Shown here one piece after another: positions 1 through 9,351 of a stretch of DNA of 64,000 nucleotides (positions within the stretch are counted from its first letter, which is position 1; the number at the start of each line of letters is the position of its first letter). The stretch lies in assembly GCF_019097855.1 (NCBI RefSeq), contig NZ_JAHRGL010000013.1, positions 1 through 64,000 on the forward strand, in the 5' to 3' direction. The stretch comes from Geopseudomonas aromaticivorans (GTDB taxonomy: Bacteria > Pseudomonadota > Gammaproteobacteria > Pseudomonadales > Pseudomonadaceae). The translations under genes were made by a program, and so were the position numbers. The notes beneath the pieces were generated by a model. That model did not search any database. It was not told the origin of the DNA and was given only the letters and a program-made list of their open reading frames with translations.

Positions 1-272
1 CCAACCACGAGGAAGACCAGCCCTGCCACCTGAAGCTGGCCGATGCCTCGATCCCGCTGGGCAAGAACCTGCCGCTGTACGACGAGCCGGCGCAGCGCTA
101 CTGCCCGGCCGGGGTGTACGAGATCGTCACCCAGGAAAACGGCGAGAAGAAGTTCCAGATCAACGCGCAGAACTGCGTGCACTGCAAGACCTGCGACATC
201 AAGGATCCGGCGCAGAACATCACCTGGGTGACGCCGGAAGGCACCGGCGGGCCGAACTACCCCAACATGTAA
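1..272 (+). CDS. Electron transfer flavoprotein-ubiquinone oxidoreductase, C-terminal end (partial)
   Basis: Only the last 89 codons lie in the window; the gene enters from the left edge, reading in frame from base 3 to a TAA at 270-272. The fragment is the ferredoxin-like C-terminal domain of ETF-QO, the inner-membrane iron-sulfur flavoprotein that passes electrons from acyl-CoA dehydrogenases via ETF to ubiquinone. The visible evidence is the conserved YCPAGVYE segment, the cysteine cluster [13 protein letters not shown] that ligates the [4Fe-4S] centre, and the typical ending in which [13 protein letters not shown] precedes the last residues. No downstream partner in the window is obviously co-transcribed; the next gene is about 590 bp away. 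Confidence 0.93.
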   Translation, partial: NHEEDQPCHLKLADASIPLGKNLPLYDEPAQRYCPAGVYEIVTQENGEKKFQINAQNCVHCKTCDIKDPAQNITWVTPEGTGGPNYPNM

Positions 273-678
273 GATGAGCGAGTTGCTGTGCGTGTCATCG
301 TGGATGACCCGCGGGCTTCAGACTGTCCTGCGCATGACCAAGCGCTGGCCGCGCGAGTGGCGGTCTGAACGCCTGGGTGACCACTGCGGGTCGACGGGAT
401 GGGTGAGCCAACCCACTCACACGTTCGACACGAACGAAGCGGGCACGACGGATATCCAGCGCCTGATGCAGACTGAGCCCGGCTGGGCTTATCGGTACAG
501 GCTCGCGTGCGGGCTGCCGTCGCCATCCCGCGCACCAGGATCTTGCGAGAATGGTTCGAGGGTTTGCCAGGAAAGTCAGACCTTCGAAGGCAAGCAGACC
601 GCTCAAGCAACGAGTATATGCCTACAAAGAGTTAACCAGATGTGTCGAACAGCCCTGGACCTGACCACGGGCATCGGC
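273..678. other. Non-coding stretch between the ETF-QO gene and oprD
   Basis: About 400 bases with no credible gene. Reading frames are open on both strands, but their translations have no recognisable domain, and no ribosome site supports a start. The stretch contains no tRNA-like or repeat structure that I can recognise. The last part, up to the porin gene, holds the putative activator sites and promoter listed separately. Confidence 0.5.
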
Positions 679-804
679 GCGAGCAACTGTTCGTCGGGCA
701 ACAGCGAATAGGCATTCTGCATTTCCGGTAGCTCGTTTGTTTATCGGGATTTATCTTCAAGTTGTTGAAAATTAAAGATTTATTATTTTGGCATGGATGT
801 TGAT
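679..804 (+). promoter_or_regulatory. Putative SfnR-type sites and weak sigma-54 promoter upstream of oprD
   Basis: GCAACTGTTCG and GGCAACAG lie at about 680-708, the same elements and order as upstream of ribBA (3311-3350). Downstream, TGGCAT-GGATG-TTGAT at 789-804 has a good -24 element, but its -12 is TTGAT instead of the nearly invariant TTGC. The sites are seen directly; calling this a working sigma-54 promoter is inference and is the weakest of the set in this window. Confidence 0.38.
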
Positions 805-865
805 TTGAAGCTTTGCACGCGCCCTTGGTGGGCGCCCGTCATGCTCGATCAACAGGAATGAATCC

Positions 866-2203
866 ATGCGTTTCCAGAACCATCCCGTATCGACCCTGGC
901 CCTTGCGGTCGCCCTGGCTATCCCGCCGCTAGCCGTTGCCGAGGAGGGCTTCATCGAGGACTCCCACCTCAAGCTGGTCAATCGCAACTACTACTTCAGC
1001 CAGGATTTTCGCAACGGCGACTTCGCCGTTACGCCCGATGGCAAGCGCCAGAGCCGCCATGCCGAGTGGGCACATGGGGTGATCGCCAACTTCGAGTCCG
1101 GCTTCACCCAGGGCACGGTCGGTGTCGGTGCGGATGTGCACGGGCTGTGGGCCGTGAAGCTGGATGGCGGCAACGGCCTGGTGGGCGATGGCCGCGCTAT
1201 CCCCGGCCTGGTATCGCGCGACAACGACGGCGAGCCGAAGAGCCAGTACGGCAAGGCCGGCGGGGCGATCAAGCTGCGCGCCTTCGACACCGTGCTGCGC
1301 TATGGCGATGTGCGACCGAGCAGCCCGGTACTCAACGCCAGCGACATCCGCCTGCTACCGCAGACCCTGCGCGGCACCATATTCAAGAACACCTCCATCG
1401 AGGGGCTGACCTTGCAGGGCGGCAAGCTGGAGTCCAGCAGCGACCGCAACGCCAGCAACCATCGCGGCGATCTCGGCACGGTCTACGGTGGCACCTTCAA
1501 GGACGCCGACGACGTGACCTACCTCGGCGGCGACTACCGCCTGAACGACGCCCTGAACTTCAAACTGCACACCAGCCAGCTTGACGACATCTGGAACCAG
1601 TCGTTCTTCAGCGTGACCCTGGCGCAACCGCTGGGTAACGGACTGACCTTCAAGACCGGCCTCAACTACTACCGCACCCGCGACAGCGGCAGCGCGTTGC
1701 TCGGCGAGATCGACAACAACTCGTGGAGCGCCCGCGTCGGCCTCGGCGTCGGCGCCCACGCCTTCACCCTTGCCTACACCCGCATCGACGGCGACACGCC
1801 GTTCGACTACGTGTGGAACACCTACGATATCGAGTTGGACAGCGCCTCCCAGGTCTCCGACTTCAACAACCCCAACGAGCGTTCCTGGCAGGCGCGCTAC
1901 GACTTCGACTTCGTCGGCGTCGGCATCCCCGGTCTGAGCCTGACTGCCCGCTACGTGCGCGGCAGCGACATCGACGGTACCCAGGCGACGGCGCCGCAGT
2001 ACAGCTATTTCAACGGCACCAGCGATGGCAAGCACTGGGAGCGCAACTTCTGGGTCAACTACGTGGTGCAGAGCGGTCCGGCCAAGGACCTGTCCTTCAA
2101 CGTGATGCAGGCCACCCACCGCAGCAGCGGCAATCACTACGAGCGTGATGTCGACGAACTGCGGGTGATCGTGCAATACCCGCTGGATCTGCGTTTCCTG
2201 TAA
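866..2203 (+). CDS. OprD-family outer-membrane porin
   Basis: This 445-residue protein begins with a signal peptide of about 25 residues ending LAVA, then the characteristic OprD start EEGFIEDSHLKLVNRNYYF. The rest is beta-strand-rich, with aromatic residues alternating along strands, and it ends in a strand YPLDLRFL. Members form monomeric 18-strand channels for small carboxylates, amino acids or related organic acids; the exact substrate cannot be read from sequence. CAGGAA at 853-858 is the ribosome site. The gene stands alone upstream of a broken binding-protein end and a LivF-type ATPase. The upstream CAACTGTT-like elements suggest membership of the sulfur-starvation regulon, which would make an organosulfur or carboxylate nutrient a plausible cargo. 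Confidence 0.92.
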   Translation: MRFQNHPVSTLALAVALAIPPLAVAEEGFIEDSHLKLVNRNYYFSQDFRNGDFAVTPDGKRQSRHAEWAHGVIANFESGFTQGTVGVGADVHGLWAVKLDGGNGLVGDGRAIPGLVSRDNDGEPKSQYGKAGGAIKLRAFDTVLRYGDVRPSSPVLNASDIRLLPQTLRGTIFKNTSIEGLTLQGGKLESSSDRNASNHRGDLGTVYGGTFKDADDVTYLGGDYRLNDALNFKLHTSQLDDIWNQSFFSVTLAQPLGNGLTFKTGLNYYRTRDSGSALLGEIDNNSWSARVGLGVGAHAFTLAYTRIDGDTPFDYVWNTYDIELDSASQVSDFNNPNERSWQARYDFDFVGVGIPGLSLTARYVRGSDIDGTQATAPQYSYFNGTSDGKHWERNFWVNYVVQSGPAKDLSFNVMQATHRSSGNHYERDVDELRVIVQYPLDLRFL

Positions 2204-2220
2204 TCCCTCCAGAACTCCCC

Positions 2221-2277
2221 GCCGCCCACGTCAAGGAAAAGGGCATCACCGCGCGCGATTGCCGCGCGGAGCAGTAA
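2221..2277 (+). pseudogene. C-terminal remnant of an ABC-transporter substrate-binding protein
   Basis: Nineteen codons ending in TAA encode AAHVKEKGITARDCRAEQ. The intact binding protein at 24255-25580 ends YAAEKGITPRDCSKEG, sharing EKGIT, RDC and the stop position. No start or upstream coding sequence remains: the oprD stop codon lies only 17 bases before it. It is followed, after a repeat, by a LivF-type ATPase. This is best read as the 3' stub of a second, deleted livK-like gene that once preceded livF. Confidence 0.68.
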
Positions 2278-2282
2278 CCGCC

Positions 2283-2425
2283 GTAGGGTGGGTCGGGCCG
2301 CCAGGCCGTAACCCACCATCGGCACCGCAGGTGCCGCCTTCAACTCGGTGGCAGTTGCGCCGCCGTCCGGTATGCCTAGGGGCATCCTTGGCGGGTTACG
2401 CCGCGATGCGGCTGACCCGCCCTAC
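2283..2425. repeat. Imperfect inverted-repeat element (REP or MITE-like)
   Basis: The left end GTAGGGTGGGTC and the right end GACCCGCCCTAC are inverted copies with one mismatch. Internal palindromes include GGGTCGGGCCGCCAGGCCGTAACCC on the left and GGGTTACGCCGCGATGCGGCTGACCC on the right, each a short stem-loop. Such elements are common between pseudomonad genes. This one sits exactly at the junction between the binding-protein stub and livF. Confidence 0.65.
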
Positions 2426-2486
2426 ACAGCGCATTGCGCGGATGCCGCGTAACCGCAGGTTTCGTGATTCGAATAGAGGGACACCC

Positions 2487-3263
<777 letters not shown>

Positions 3264-3310
3264 GCCACCCAGCCGCTGGCTCTCACGCCGTGCATGAGGC
3301 CAGCGGATCG

Positions 3311-3350
3311 GCAACTGTCGCTTAGGCAACAGTGATTCCCCGAACTGTTG
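3311..3350 (+). promoter_or_regulatory. Putative SfnR activator sites upstream of ribBA
   Basis: Three related elements are visible: GCAACTGT (3311-3318), GCAACAGT (3326-3333) and CGAACTGTTG (3341-3350), spaced 15 bases apart from start to start. The cores recur upstream of sfnF, sfnE and ompW. They sit about 65-100 bp before the sigma-54 promoter, a usual distance for enhancer-binding proteins. Confidence 0.6.
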
Positions 3351-3412
3351 TCCCGCGAACACCGATTCCGGCGAGAGTCCCCGCAACCCCGGGAAAACCG
3401 TCCCCATAGGGC

Positions 3413-3428
3413 TGGCACGCAATCTGCT
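3413..3428 (+). promoter_or_regulatory. Sigma-54 promoter of ribBA
   Basis: TGGCAC (3413-3418), five bases, then CTGCT (3424-3428); the GG and GC pairs are 10 bp apart as sigma-54 requires. The same TGGCAC-N5-CTGCT arrangement precedes sfnF and ompW. It lies 57 bases before the ribBA start. No FMN-riboswitch consensus was seen in this leader. Confidence 0.75.
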
Positions 3429-3484
3429 GGAGCACTGTACCCGCGCCCTGGGCGCTCCGATTTCTTCAGTACAGGTTTACCGCC

Positions 3485-4726
3485 ATGCCCGCACTTGCCG
3501 ACGCCGCCTTCGACACCGTCGAGGTCGCCCTTGCCGCCATCGCTCGCGGCGAATTCGTCGTCGTGGTCGACGACACCGACCGTGAAAACGAGGGCGACCT
3601 GATCATCGCCGCCGACGCCATCACCCCTGCACAGATGGCCTTCCTGGTCCGCCACAGCAGCGGCCTGGTCTGCGTGGCCTTGCCCGGCGAGCGTCTCGAT
3701 GCGCTCGAACTGCCGCTGATGGTCAAGGCCAACACCGAGTCGCACCAGACCGCCTTTACCGTCAGCGTCGACTACCTGCACGGCACCAGCACCGGCATCT
3801 GTGCCGCCGACCGTGCGCTGACCCTCAACGCCCTGGCCGATCCGGCCTCGCAGCCCGCCGACTTCGCCCGCCCCGGGCATATCTTCCCGCTGCGCGCCAA
3901 GGCCGGCGGGGTGATCGAGCGCCCCGGCCACACCGAGGCGGCGCTGGATCTCGCCGTGCTGGCCGGGCGCCGGCCGGCCGGGGTGCTGTGCGAGATCGTC
4001 AACGACGACGGCAGCATGGCGCGCCGTCCCGAGCTGCTGGCCTTCGCCCGCCAGCACGGCCTGCCGATCATCACCATCGAGCAGCTGATCGCCTACCGCC
4101 GTGCACAAGCCGCGGAGTCGGCGCTGCAACTGCTCGCCGAAACCCGCCTGCCCACCCGTCACGGCGAGTTCCGCCTGCACCTGTACGCCTTCGAGGGCGG
4201 CGAATACCCGGTGCTGCTCGCCGGCGAGGCGGCCGGCGAGGGCCTGCTGACCCGCCTGCATTCCGAATGCCTGACCGGCGACGTGCTAGGTTCGCTGCGT
4301 TGCGACTGCGGCGAGCAGCTCGACCTGGCCCTGGCGCGCATCGCCCGCGAGGGCCGCGGCGCGCTGGTCTACCTCACCGGCCACGAGGGGCGCGGCATCG
4401 GCCTGGCCAACAAGCTGCGCGCCTACGCGCTGCAGGACGCCGGTCTGGACACCGTCGAGGCCAACCAGGCGCTCGGCCTGCCGGTGGACGCCCGCGACTA
4501 CCGTGCCGCCGCCGCCATCCTCCAGCACCTCGGCGTTGGCTCGGTGCAGCTGCTAAGCAACAACCCGGCCAAGGCCCGTGCCCTGCAGGAGCAGGGCATC
4601 GCCGTGCAGCGCCAGCTGGCGCACGAGGTGGCGGCCAATCCGGCCAACCAGCATTATCTGACCACCAAGCGCGACCGTCTGGGCCATCGCCTGCTGCTGC
4701 CGCTGGCGGTGCAGCGCCGGGCCTGA
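3485..4726 (+). CDS. ribBA: Bifunctional 3,4-dihydroxy-2-butanone-4-phosphate synthase / GTP cyclohydrolase II
   Basis: This 413-residue fusion catalyses the two entry steps of riboflavin synthesis: GTP to the pyrimidine intermediate and ribulose-5-phosphate to the four-carbon unit. The RibB half (about 1-205) shows DRENEGDLI at 33-40 and the HTEAALDL segment. The RibA half (about 206-405) shows the zinc-binding cysteines C262, C273 and C275 (SECLTGDVLGSLRCDCG), then GHEGRGIGLANKL. Both halves look catalytically complete. Control by a sigma-54 promoter with SfnR-like sites, rather than an FMN riboswitch, suggests a paralogue that supplies flavin for FMNH2-dependent sulfone and sulfonate oxygenases under sulfur starvation. 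A nitroreductase follows 45 bp downstream, probably in the same operon. Confidence 0.93.
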   Translation: MPALADAAFDTVEVALAAIARGEFVVVVDDTDRENEGDLIIAADAITPAQMAFLVRHSSGLVCVALPGERLDALELPLMVKANTESHQTAFTVSVDYLHGTSTGICAADRALTLNALADPASQPADFARPGHIFPLRAKAGGVIERPGHTEAALDLAVLAGRRPAGVLCEIVNDDGSMARRPELLAFARQHGLPIITIEQLIAYRRAQAAESALQLLAETRLPTRHGEFRLHLYAFEGGEYPVLLAGEAAGEGLLTRLHSECLTGDVLGSLRCDCGEQLDLALARIAREGRGALVYLTGHEGRGIGLANKLRAYALQDAGLDTVEANQALGLPVDARDYRAAAAILQHLGVGSVQLLSNNPAKARALQEQGIAVQRQLAHEVAANPANQHYLTTKRDRLGHRLLLPLAVQRRA

Positions 4727-4771
4727 TAGCTGGTCTATCTCACGCAACGACCTTGAACCCGAGGGACCGAC

Positions 4772-5599
4772 ATGTCCGCAACCAACAGCCGTCTGTGGCA
4801 ACAACGCTACCGTGACCACGCCCCGGAGCAGGGCGCCTTCGCTGCCGACGAGGTCATCGCCACGCTGCTCGAACACCGCAGCGTGCGTGCCTACCTCGAC
4901 CGCCCGCTGCCCGCCGGCACCCTGGAAACCCTGCTGGCCGCCGCCCAGTCGGCGGCGAGTTCCTCCAACCTGCAGGTGTGGAGCCTGCTGGCCGTCGAGG
5001 ACCCGCAGCGCAAGGCGCGCCTCGCCGAGCTGGCCAACGGCCAGGCGCACATCCGCCAGGCGCCGCTGTTCCTGGTCTGGCTGGCGGACTTCTCGCGCAT
5101 CCAGCGCCAGGCCGAGCGTCACGATATCGACCTGCAGGCGCTGCCGTACCTGGACAGCTTCCTGATGGGCGCCATCGATGCGGCGCTGGCCGCGCAGAAC
5201 GCGGTCACCGCCGCCGAATCCCTGGGCCTGGGCACCGTCTACATCGGCGCGCTGCGCAACAACCTGCAGGCGGTGGTCGACGAGCTGCGCCTGCCGCCGC
5301 TGGTCTACCCGGTGTTCGGTCTGTGCGTCGGCTACCCGGACGCGGACAAGCCCGCGCAGGTCAAGCCGCGCCTGCCGCAGAGCCTGATCCTGCACCGCGA
5401 GACCTACGCGGTGCACCCGGAGGAACAGCGGCTGATCGACGATTACGACCGTACCCTGATCGAGTTCTACGCCGAGCAGGGCCAGCAGTCGCCGGGCTGG
5501 AGCCGCCAGTCGCTGGAGCGCCTGCGCACTGTGGCGATCCTTCACGGCCGCGAGCGGCTGGCCGCGGCGGTCAAGGCCCAGGGCTTCCCGCTGCGCTAG
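4772..5599 (+). CDS. FMN-dependent nitroreductase-family NADPH oxidoreductase
   Basis: The protein has 275 residues and the NfsA/FRP type of nitroreductase fold: an N-terminal EHRSVRAYLDRPLPAGTLE segment for FMN binding, AAQSAASSSNLQVWSL, and the GLGTVYIGALRNN region near the middle of the protein. Members reduce FMN, nitroaromatics or quinones with NAD(P)H. The gene starts 45 bp after ribBA, with a GAGGGA ribosome site, so the two are probably co-transcribed from the sigma-54 promoter. That makes a flavin-related role in sulfur scavenging plausible, for example supplying reduced FMN, but the substrate is not determined by the sequence. Confidence 0.85.
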   Translation: MSATNSRLWQQRYRDHAPEQGAFAADEVIATLLEHRSVRAYLDRPLPAGTLETLLAAAQSAASSSNLQVWSLLAVEDPQRKARLAELANGQAHIRQAPLFLVWLADFSRIQRQAERHDIDLQALPYLDSFLMGAIDAALAAQNAVTAAESLGLGTVYIGALRNNLQAVVDELRLPPLVYPVFGLCVGYPDADKPAQVKPRLPQSLILHRETYAVHPEEQRLIDDYDRTLIEFYAEQGQQSPGWSRQSLERLRTVAILHGRERLAAAVKAQGFPLR

Positions 5600-5747
5600 G
5601 TGGGTAACGGCGATCCGGGAACCAGGCAAGCGCCGCCGAGCAAGCCCGAGCGGGTGCCGTTCGGCGCGCCGGGCTTGGAAACCACGGGCCGCGACGTGGT
5701 TTACTGCGCCAGCCCGCGCGTTCCGCGGGCCCATGGAGAGTCCGCAG

Positions 5748-7991
5748 ATGCTACGTTCCGTACTGCCCGCCGTTCTGTTGCTGGTTGCCGTCCCGCTGTG
5801 CGCCGGGCAGGTCGAGCCCCAGCCTCTGTTCGACTTCGTCAGCCCCGCGCCGGCAGTGGCGGTGACCACCCTCAACGCCGAGTTGTCGACGGGCGCCGCC
5901 GAAATCACCGCGCAGGGCGAGGCGCTGCGCCGGCTGACCTTCGCGGCGGGCGACACGGCCAGCCTGCGGCTGACACCGCCGACTGGGAGCTGGGACTGGT
6001 CGCAGGCCAGCGCCATCAGCCTGCGCCTGCAGAACGCGATGGACTGGGCGCTGACCCTCGATGTGCGGATCGAAAGCGCCGACGGCCAGGCGCTGGTCAG
6101 TCACATTGCCCTGCCGGCCGGACCGGCGCAGGAGCTATTGGTGCCGCTGCAGGGCAGCTCGCCGCGCCAGCAGGGCATGCGCGCCGCGCCGCCGATGCCG
6201 TGGGAGCACGGCGGCCAGCGTACCCTGCTGGCCACCCGCGTGGACGGCCAGCTCGAACGCGGTCGGGTGGTGGCGGTGACGCTCTCGCTGGATCATCCGA
6301 ATGCGCCGCAGAGCCTGCTGCTCGGCCAGTTCGGCGTACGCGAAGGAGCGCAGCTCCAGCAAGCGGCCTATGCCGGCCTCGTCGACGGCTACGGTCAGTT
6401 CAGCCGCGGCCAGTGGCCCGGCAAGGTCGCCAGCGACGCCCAGCTGCGCGAAGCAGCCGCCGCGGAGCACGAGCAGTTGCAACGCTGGCAGGCCGAGCGC
6501 CCGCGCCAGGATCGCTACGGCGGCCTGCTGGGCGGCGAGCCGTTCGCAGCGACGGGCTTCTTCCGCACCGAGAAGCGCGACGGCCGCTGGTACCTGGTCA
6601 CTCCGGAAGGGCATCCGTTCTATTCGCTGGGTGTGAACACGCTCAGCGCTACGCAGAGCGCGACCTACGTCGAGGGCCGCGAGGCCATGTTCGCCGAGCT
6701 GCCGGCGGCCGGCAGTGCGCTGGCCGCCTGGTACGGCAGCGACGACAGCCGGCGCGGCACCGGCGCCAGCCGCGACCTCGGCTTCGCCCACGGGCGCTGG
6801 TTCGACTTCTACCGCGCCAACCTGCTGCGCAGCTACGCCGAGCCGCGCTGCAGCAGCGCGGCACCCGCCGGCGCAGCCGGCGCGACGGACTGCAGCGTCT
6901 TCGACGACGAGCGTTGGACGACGCACACCCTCGATCGCCTGCAGGCCTGGGGCTTCAACACCATCGGCAACTGGAGCGATGCCGCCCTCGGCGCCGCCCA
7001 GCGCATGCCCTACACCCTGCCGCTGCTGATCAGCGGCGACTACGCGGTGGTCAGCACCGGCTTCGACCTGTGGGGCGGCATGCCCGATCCGTTCGATCCG
7101 CGCTTCGCCGCCGCCGCCGAGCGTGCCGTGCAGGTCGCCAGCCGCGGCCATCGCGACGATCCCTGGCTGATCGGCTACTTCGCCGACAACGAACTGGCCT
7201 GGGTCGGCAGCGGCGATCCGCTGCGCGCACGCTACGCGCTGGCGCTGGGCACCCTGCGCCTCGGCCCGGAGTCGCCGGCCAAGCGCGCCTTCGTCGACCA
7301 GTTGCGCGGCAGCTACGCCAGCGCCGAGGCGCTGGCGACGGCCTGGGGCATCGCGTTGACGGACTGGAGCGTGCTGGAGGGGGCCGGCTTCCAGGCGCCG
7401 CTGCCGCAAGAGGGCCATCCGGCCATCGAGGCGGACCTGCAGCGCTTCCAGCGCCTGTACGCCGACCGCTATTTCCGCACCGTGGCCGAAGCGCTCGAGG
7501 CGCAGGCGCCCAACCACCTGCTGCTCGGCGGGCGGTTCGCCGGCACCACGCCGGAGGCGGTGGCCTCCTGCGCGCAGTATTGCGATGTGCTGAGCTTCAA
7601 CTTCTACACCCGCGAGCCGCAGCACGGCTACGACTTCGCGGTGCTGCGCGCGCTCGACAAGCCGCTACTGGTCACCGAGTTCCATTTCGGCTCGCGCGAC
7701 CGCGGGCCGTTCTGGGGCGGCATGCAGGAGGTCTGGACGGAGGAGCAGCGCGGCCCGGCCTACGCGCACTACCTGGAGCAGGCGCTGGCCGAGCCGACCA
7801 TCGTCGGCCTGCACTGGTTCCAGTACCTGGACCAGCCGGCGACCGGGCGTCTGCTCGACGGCGAGAACGGCCACCTGGGCCTGGTGGCGATCACCGACCG
7901 ACCCTGGCAGGGCTTCGTCGAGGCGGTGCGCCAGGCCAACCTGGCGGTCGCCGCGCGCCTGCTGCCGGCCGCCGGGGATGAGCCTCGCTGA
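5748..7991 (+). CDS. Secreted agarase-like glycoside hydrolase (GH50-like)
   Basis: This 747-residue protein starts with a signal peptide of about 20 residues (MLRSVLPAVLLLVAVPLCAG). A beta-sandwich, carbohydrate-binding-like region follows to about residue 200, then a TIM-barrel hydrolase. Barrel motifs are WYLVTPEGHPFYSLGVN, GYFADNELAW with likely acid/base E482, and LVTEFHFGSRDRG with likely nucleophile E644; these resemble GH50 beta-agarases. The natural substrate in a pseudomonad is unknown. The start at 5748 is chosen because GGAGAG at 5735-5740 is well placed for it; an in-frame ATG at 5733 would absorb that site. The gene ends 12 bp before the convergent glycerate kinase gene. Confidence 0.75.
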   Translation: MLRSVLPAVLLLVAVPLCAGQVEPQPLFDFVSPAPAVAVTTLNAELSTGAAEITAQGEALRRLTFAAGDTASLRLTPPTGSWDWSQASAISLRLQNAMDWALTLDVRIESADGQALVSHIALPAGPAQELLVPLQGSSPRQQGMRAAPPMPWEHGGQRTLLATRVDGQLERGRVVAVTLSLDHPNAPQSLLLGQFGVREGAQLQQAAYAGLVDGYGQFSRGQWPGKVASDAQLREAAAAEHEQLQRWQAERPRQDRYGGLLGGEPFAATGFFRTEKRDGRWYLVTPEGHPFYSLGVNTLSATQSATYVEGREAMFAELPAAGSALAAWYGSDDSRRGTGASRDLGFAHGRWFDFYRANLLRSYAEPRCSSAAPAGAAGATDCSVFDDERWTTHTLDRLQAWGFNTIGNWSDAALGAAQRMPYTLPLLISGDYAVVSTGFDLWGGMPDPFDPRFAAAAERAVQVASRGHRDDPWLIGYFADNELAWVGSGDPLRARYALALGTLRLGPESPAKRAFVDQLRGSYASAEALATAWGIALTDWSVLEGAGFQAPLPQEGHPAIEADLQRFQRLYADRYFRTVAEALEAQAPNHLLLGGRFAGTTPEAVASCAQYCDVLSFNFYTREPQHGYDFAVLRALDKPLLVTEFHFGSRDRGPFWGGMQEVWTEEQRGPAYAHYLEQALAEPTIVGLHWFQYLDQPATGRLLDGENGHLGLVAITDRPWQGFVEAVRQANLAVAARLLPAAGDEPR

Positions 7992-8003
7992 CCCGCGACG
8001 AGC

Positions 8004-9140
8004 TCAGCCGCGCGCCAGCTGCCAGAGCCGCGCGATGTCCGCGGCGCGCTGGCGCAGCAGGGGCGCGGCGCCGGCGAGGGCGTCGGCCAGGCTGATCGGC
8101 CCGGGCGCCAGGCTGAAGGCGGCGTCGATGCCGTGGTCATAGAGGCGCTGGTAGCCCGCGCCGAGCATGCCGGCCAGCGCGACCACCGGCACGCCGTGGC
8201 GCTTGGCGACGGCCGCCACGCCCATCGGCGTCTTGCCGTGCAGGGTCTGCTCGTCGAGGCGGCCCTCGCCGGTGATCACCAGATCGGCACCGACCACCGC
8301 CTGCTCCAGGCCGCTGACCTCGGCGACCAGTTCGATGCCGGGGCGGAAGGTCGCGGCCAGGAAGCTGCGCGCCGCGAAGCCGATGCCGCCGGCCGCGCCG
8401 CTGCCGGGCAGGTCGCGGGCGTCGCGGCCCAGCGTCTGCGCGCAGAGGTCGGCGAAATGGCCGAGGGCGGCGTCGAGCTGGTGCACCTGCTGCGGGGTGG
8501 CGCCCTTCTGCGGGCCGAACACCTGCGCGGCGCCGCGTGGCCCGCACAGCGGGTTGTCGACGTCGCAGGCCACCTCGAAGTCGACCTCTTGCAGGCGTGG
8601 GTCGAGGCCGGACAGGTCGATCAGGGCCAGCCGCGCCAGTTCCGCGCCGCCCGGCTCCAGCGGGCGGCCCGCGGCATCTGCGAAGCGTGCGCCGAGGGCG
8701 CGCAGCATGCCGCTGCCGGCGTCGTTGGTGGCGCTGCCGCCGAAGCCGAGGACGATCCGCGCGGCGCCGGCGTCCAGCGCTGCGCGGATCAGCTCGCCGG
8801 TGCCGAAAGTGCAGGCGCGCAGCACGTCGCGACGCTCCGCCGGCACCCGATGCAGGCCGCTGGCGGCGGCCATCTCGATCACCGCGCTGCGGCTTGCGGC
8901 GATCCAGCCCCAGTGCGCCACCACCGGCTCGCCGAGCGGGCCGCGCACCTGCGTCTCGCGGTACTCTCCGCCGGTCGCCGCGACCAGCGCCGCCACCGTG
9001 CCTTCGCCGCCGTCGGCCATCGGCCGGCACAGCAGCTCGGCCTGCGGCCAGACCTCGCGCAGACCGGCGGCGATGGCTTCGGCGACCGCAGCGGCGGACA
9101 GGCTTTCTTTGAACGAGTCGGGGGCGATGACGATTTTCAT
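8004..9140 (-). CDS. Glycerate kinase (GarK/GlxK family)
   Basis: The protein has 378 residues, the usual length for the type I glycerate kinases that phosphorylate D-glycerate to 2-phosphoglycerate. Diagnostic features are the start MKIVIAPDSFKESLSA, RPMADGGEGTV at about 40-50, the LGFGGSATNDAG motif in the middle, and the GPQKGAT and ITGEGRLDEQT segments. It would feed glycerate from glyoxylate or galactarate catabolism into glycolysis, but no such pathway genes lie alongside. The ATG at 9140 is the natural start, directly at the conserved N-terminus. The gene converges on the agarase-like gene. Confidence 0.93.
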   Translation of the reverse strand: MKIVIAPDSFKESLSAAAVAEAIAAGLREVWPQAELLCRPMADGGEGTVAALVAATGGEYRETQVRGPLGEPVVAHWGWIAASRSAVIEMAAASGLHRVPAERRDVLRACTFGTGELIRAALDAGAARIVLGFGGSATNDAGSGMLRALGARFADAAGRPLEPGGAELARLALIDLSGLDPRLQEVDFEVACDVDNPLCGPRGAAQVFGPQKGATPQQVHQLDAALGHFADLCAQTLGRDARDLPGSGAAGGIGFAARSFLAATFRPGIELVAEVSGLEQAVVGADLVITGEGRLDEQTLHGKTPMGVAAVAKRHGVPVVALAGMLGAGYQRLYDHGIDAAFSLAPGPISLADALAGAAPLLRQRAADIARLWQLARG

Positions 9141-9351
9141 GGCGGATCTACTCTCGGACGATGGGCGCGCGGCGCTGGCGTCATTCTGACCGGCCGGCCC
9201 GGGGTGCGCACCTGCCGTCGGTGCCTGGCGCCGAACGAGGCGAGCGGCTCGAAATCGATCTGCGTCCGGGGGTTCAGGCAGAGCGCAGGAGATCGTAAAT
9301 AGCTTCTGAGGTTCGCGCGGCGCTGCCGCCCATCGATAGGACGCCCATCGC

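Noticed and set aside
274-711. A 145-codon plus-strand frame in the gap before oprD
   Set aside because: Translation has no family resemblance and unusual composition (many Cys, Trp, Arg), no ribosome site, and it runs through the putative activator sites.
3264-3484. Possible FMN riboswitch before ribBA
   Set aside because: The conserved RFN blocks (such as GGGGCAGGGTGAAATTCC-type and GATTCCGGTG-type segments) are not present; the leader instead carries sigma-54 and activator-type elements.
6135-7625. A 496-codon minus-strand frame opposite the agarase-like gene
   Set aside because: No recognisable domain or start signal; codon positions mirror the real gene on the other strand.
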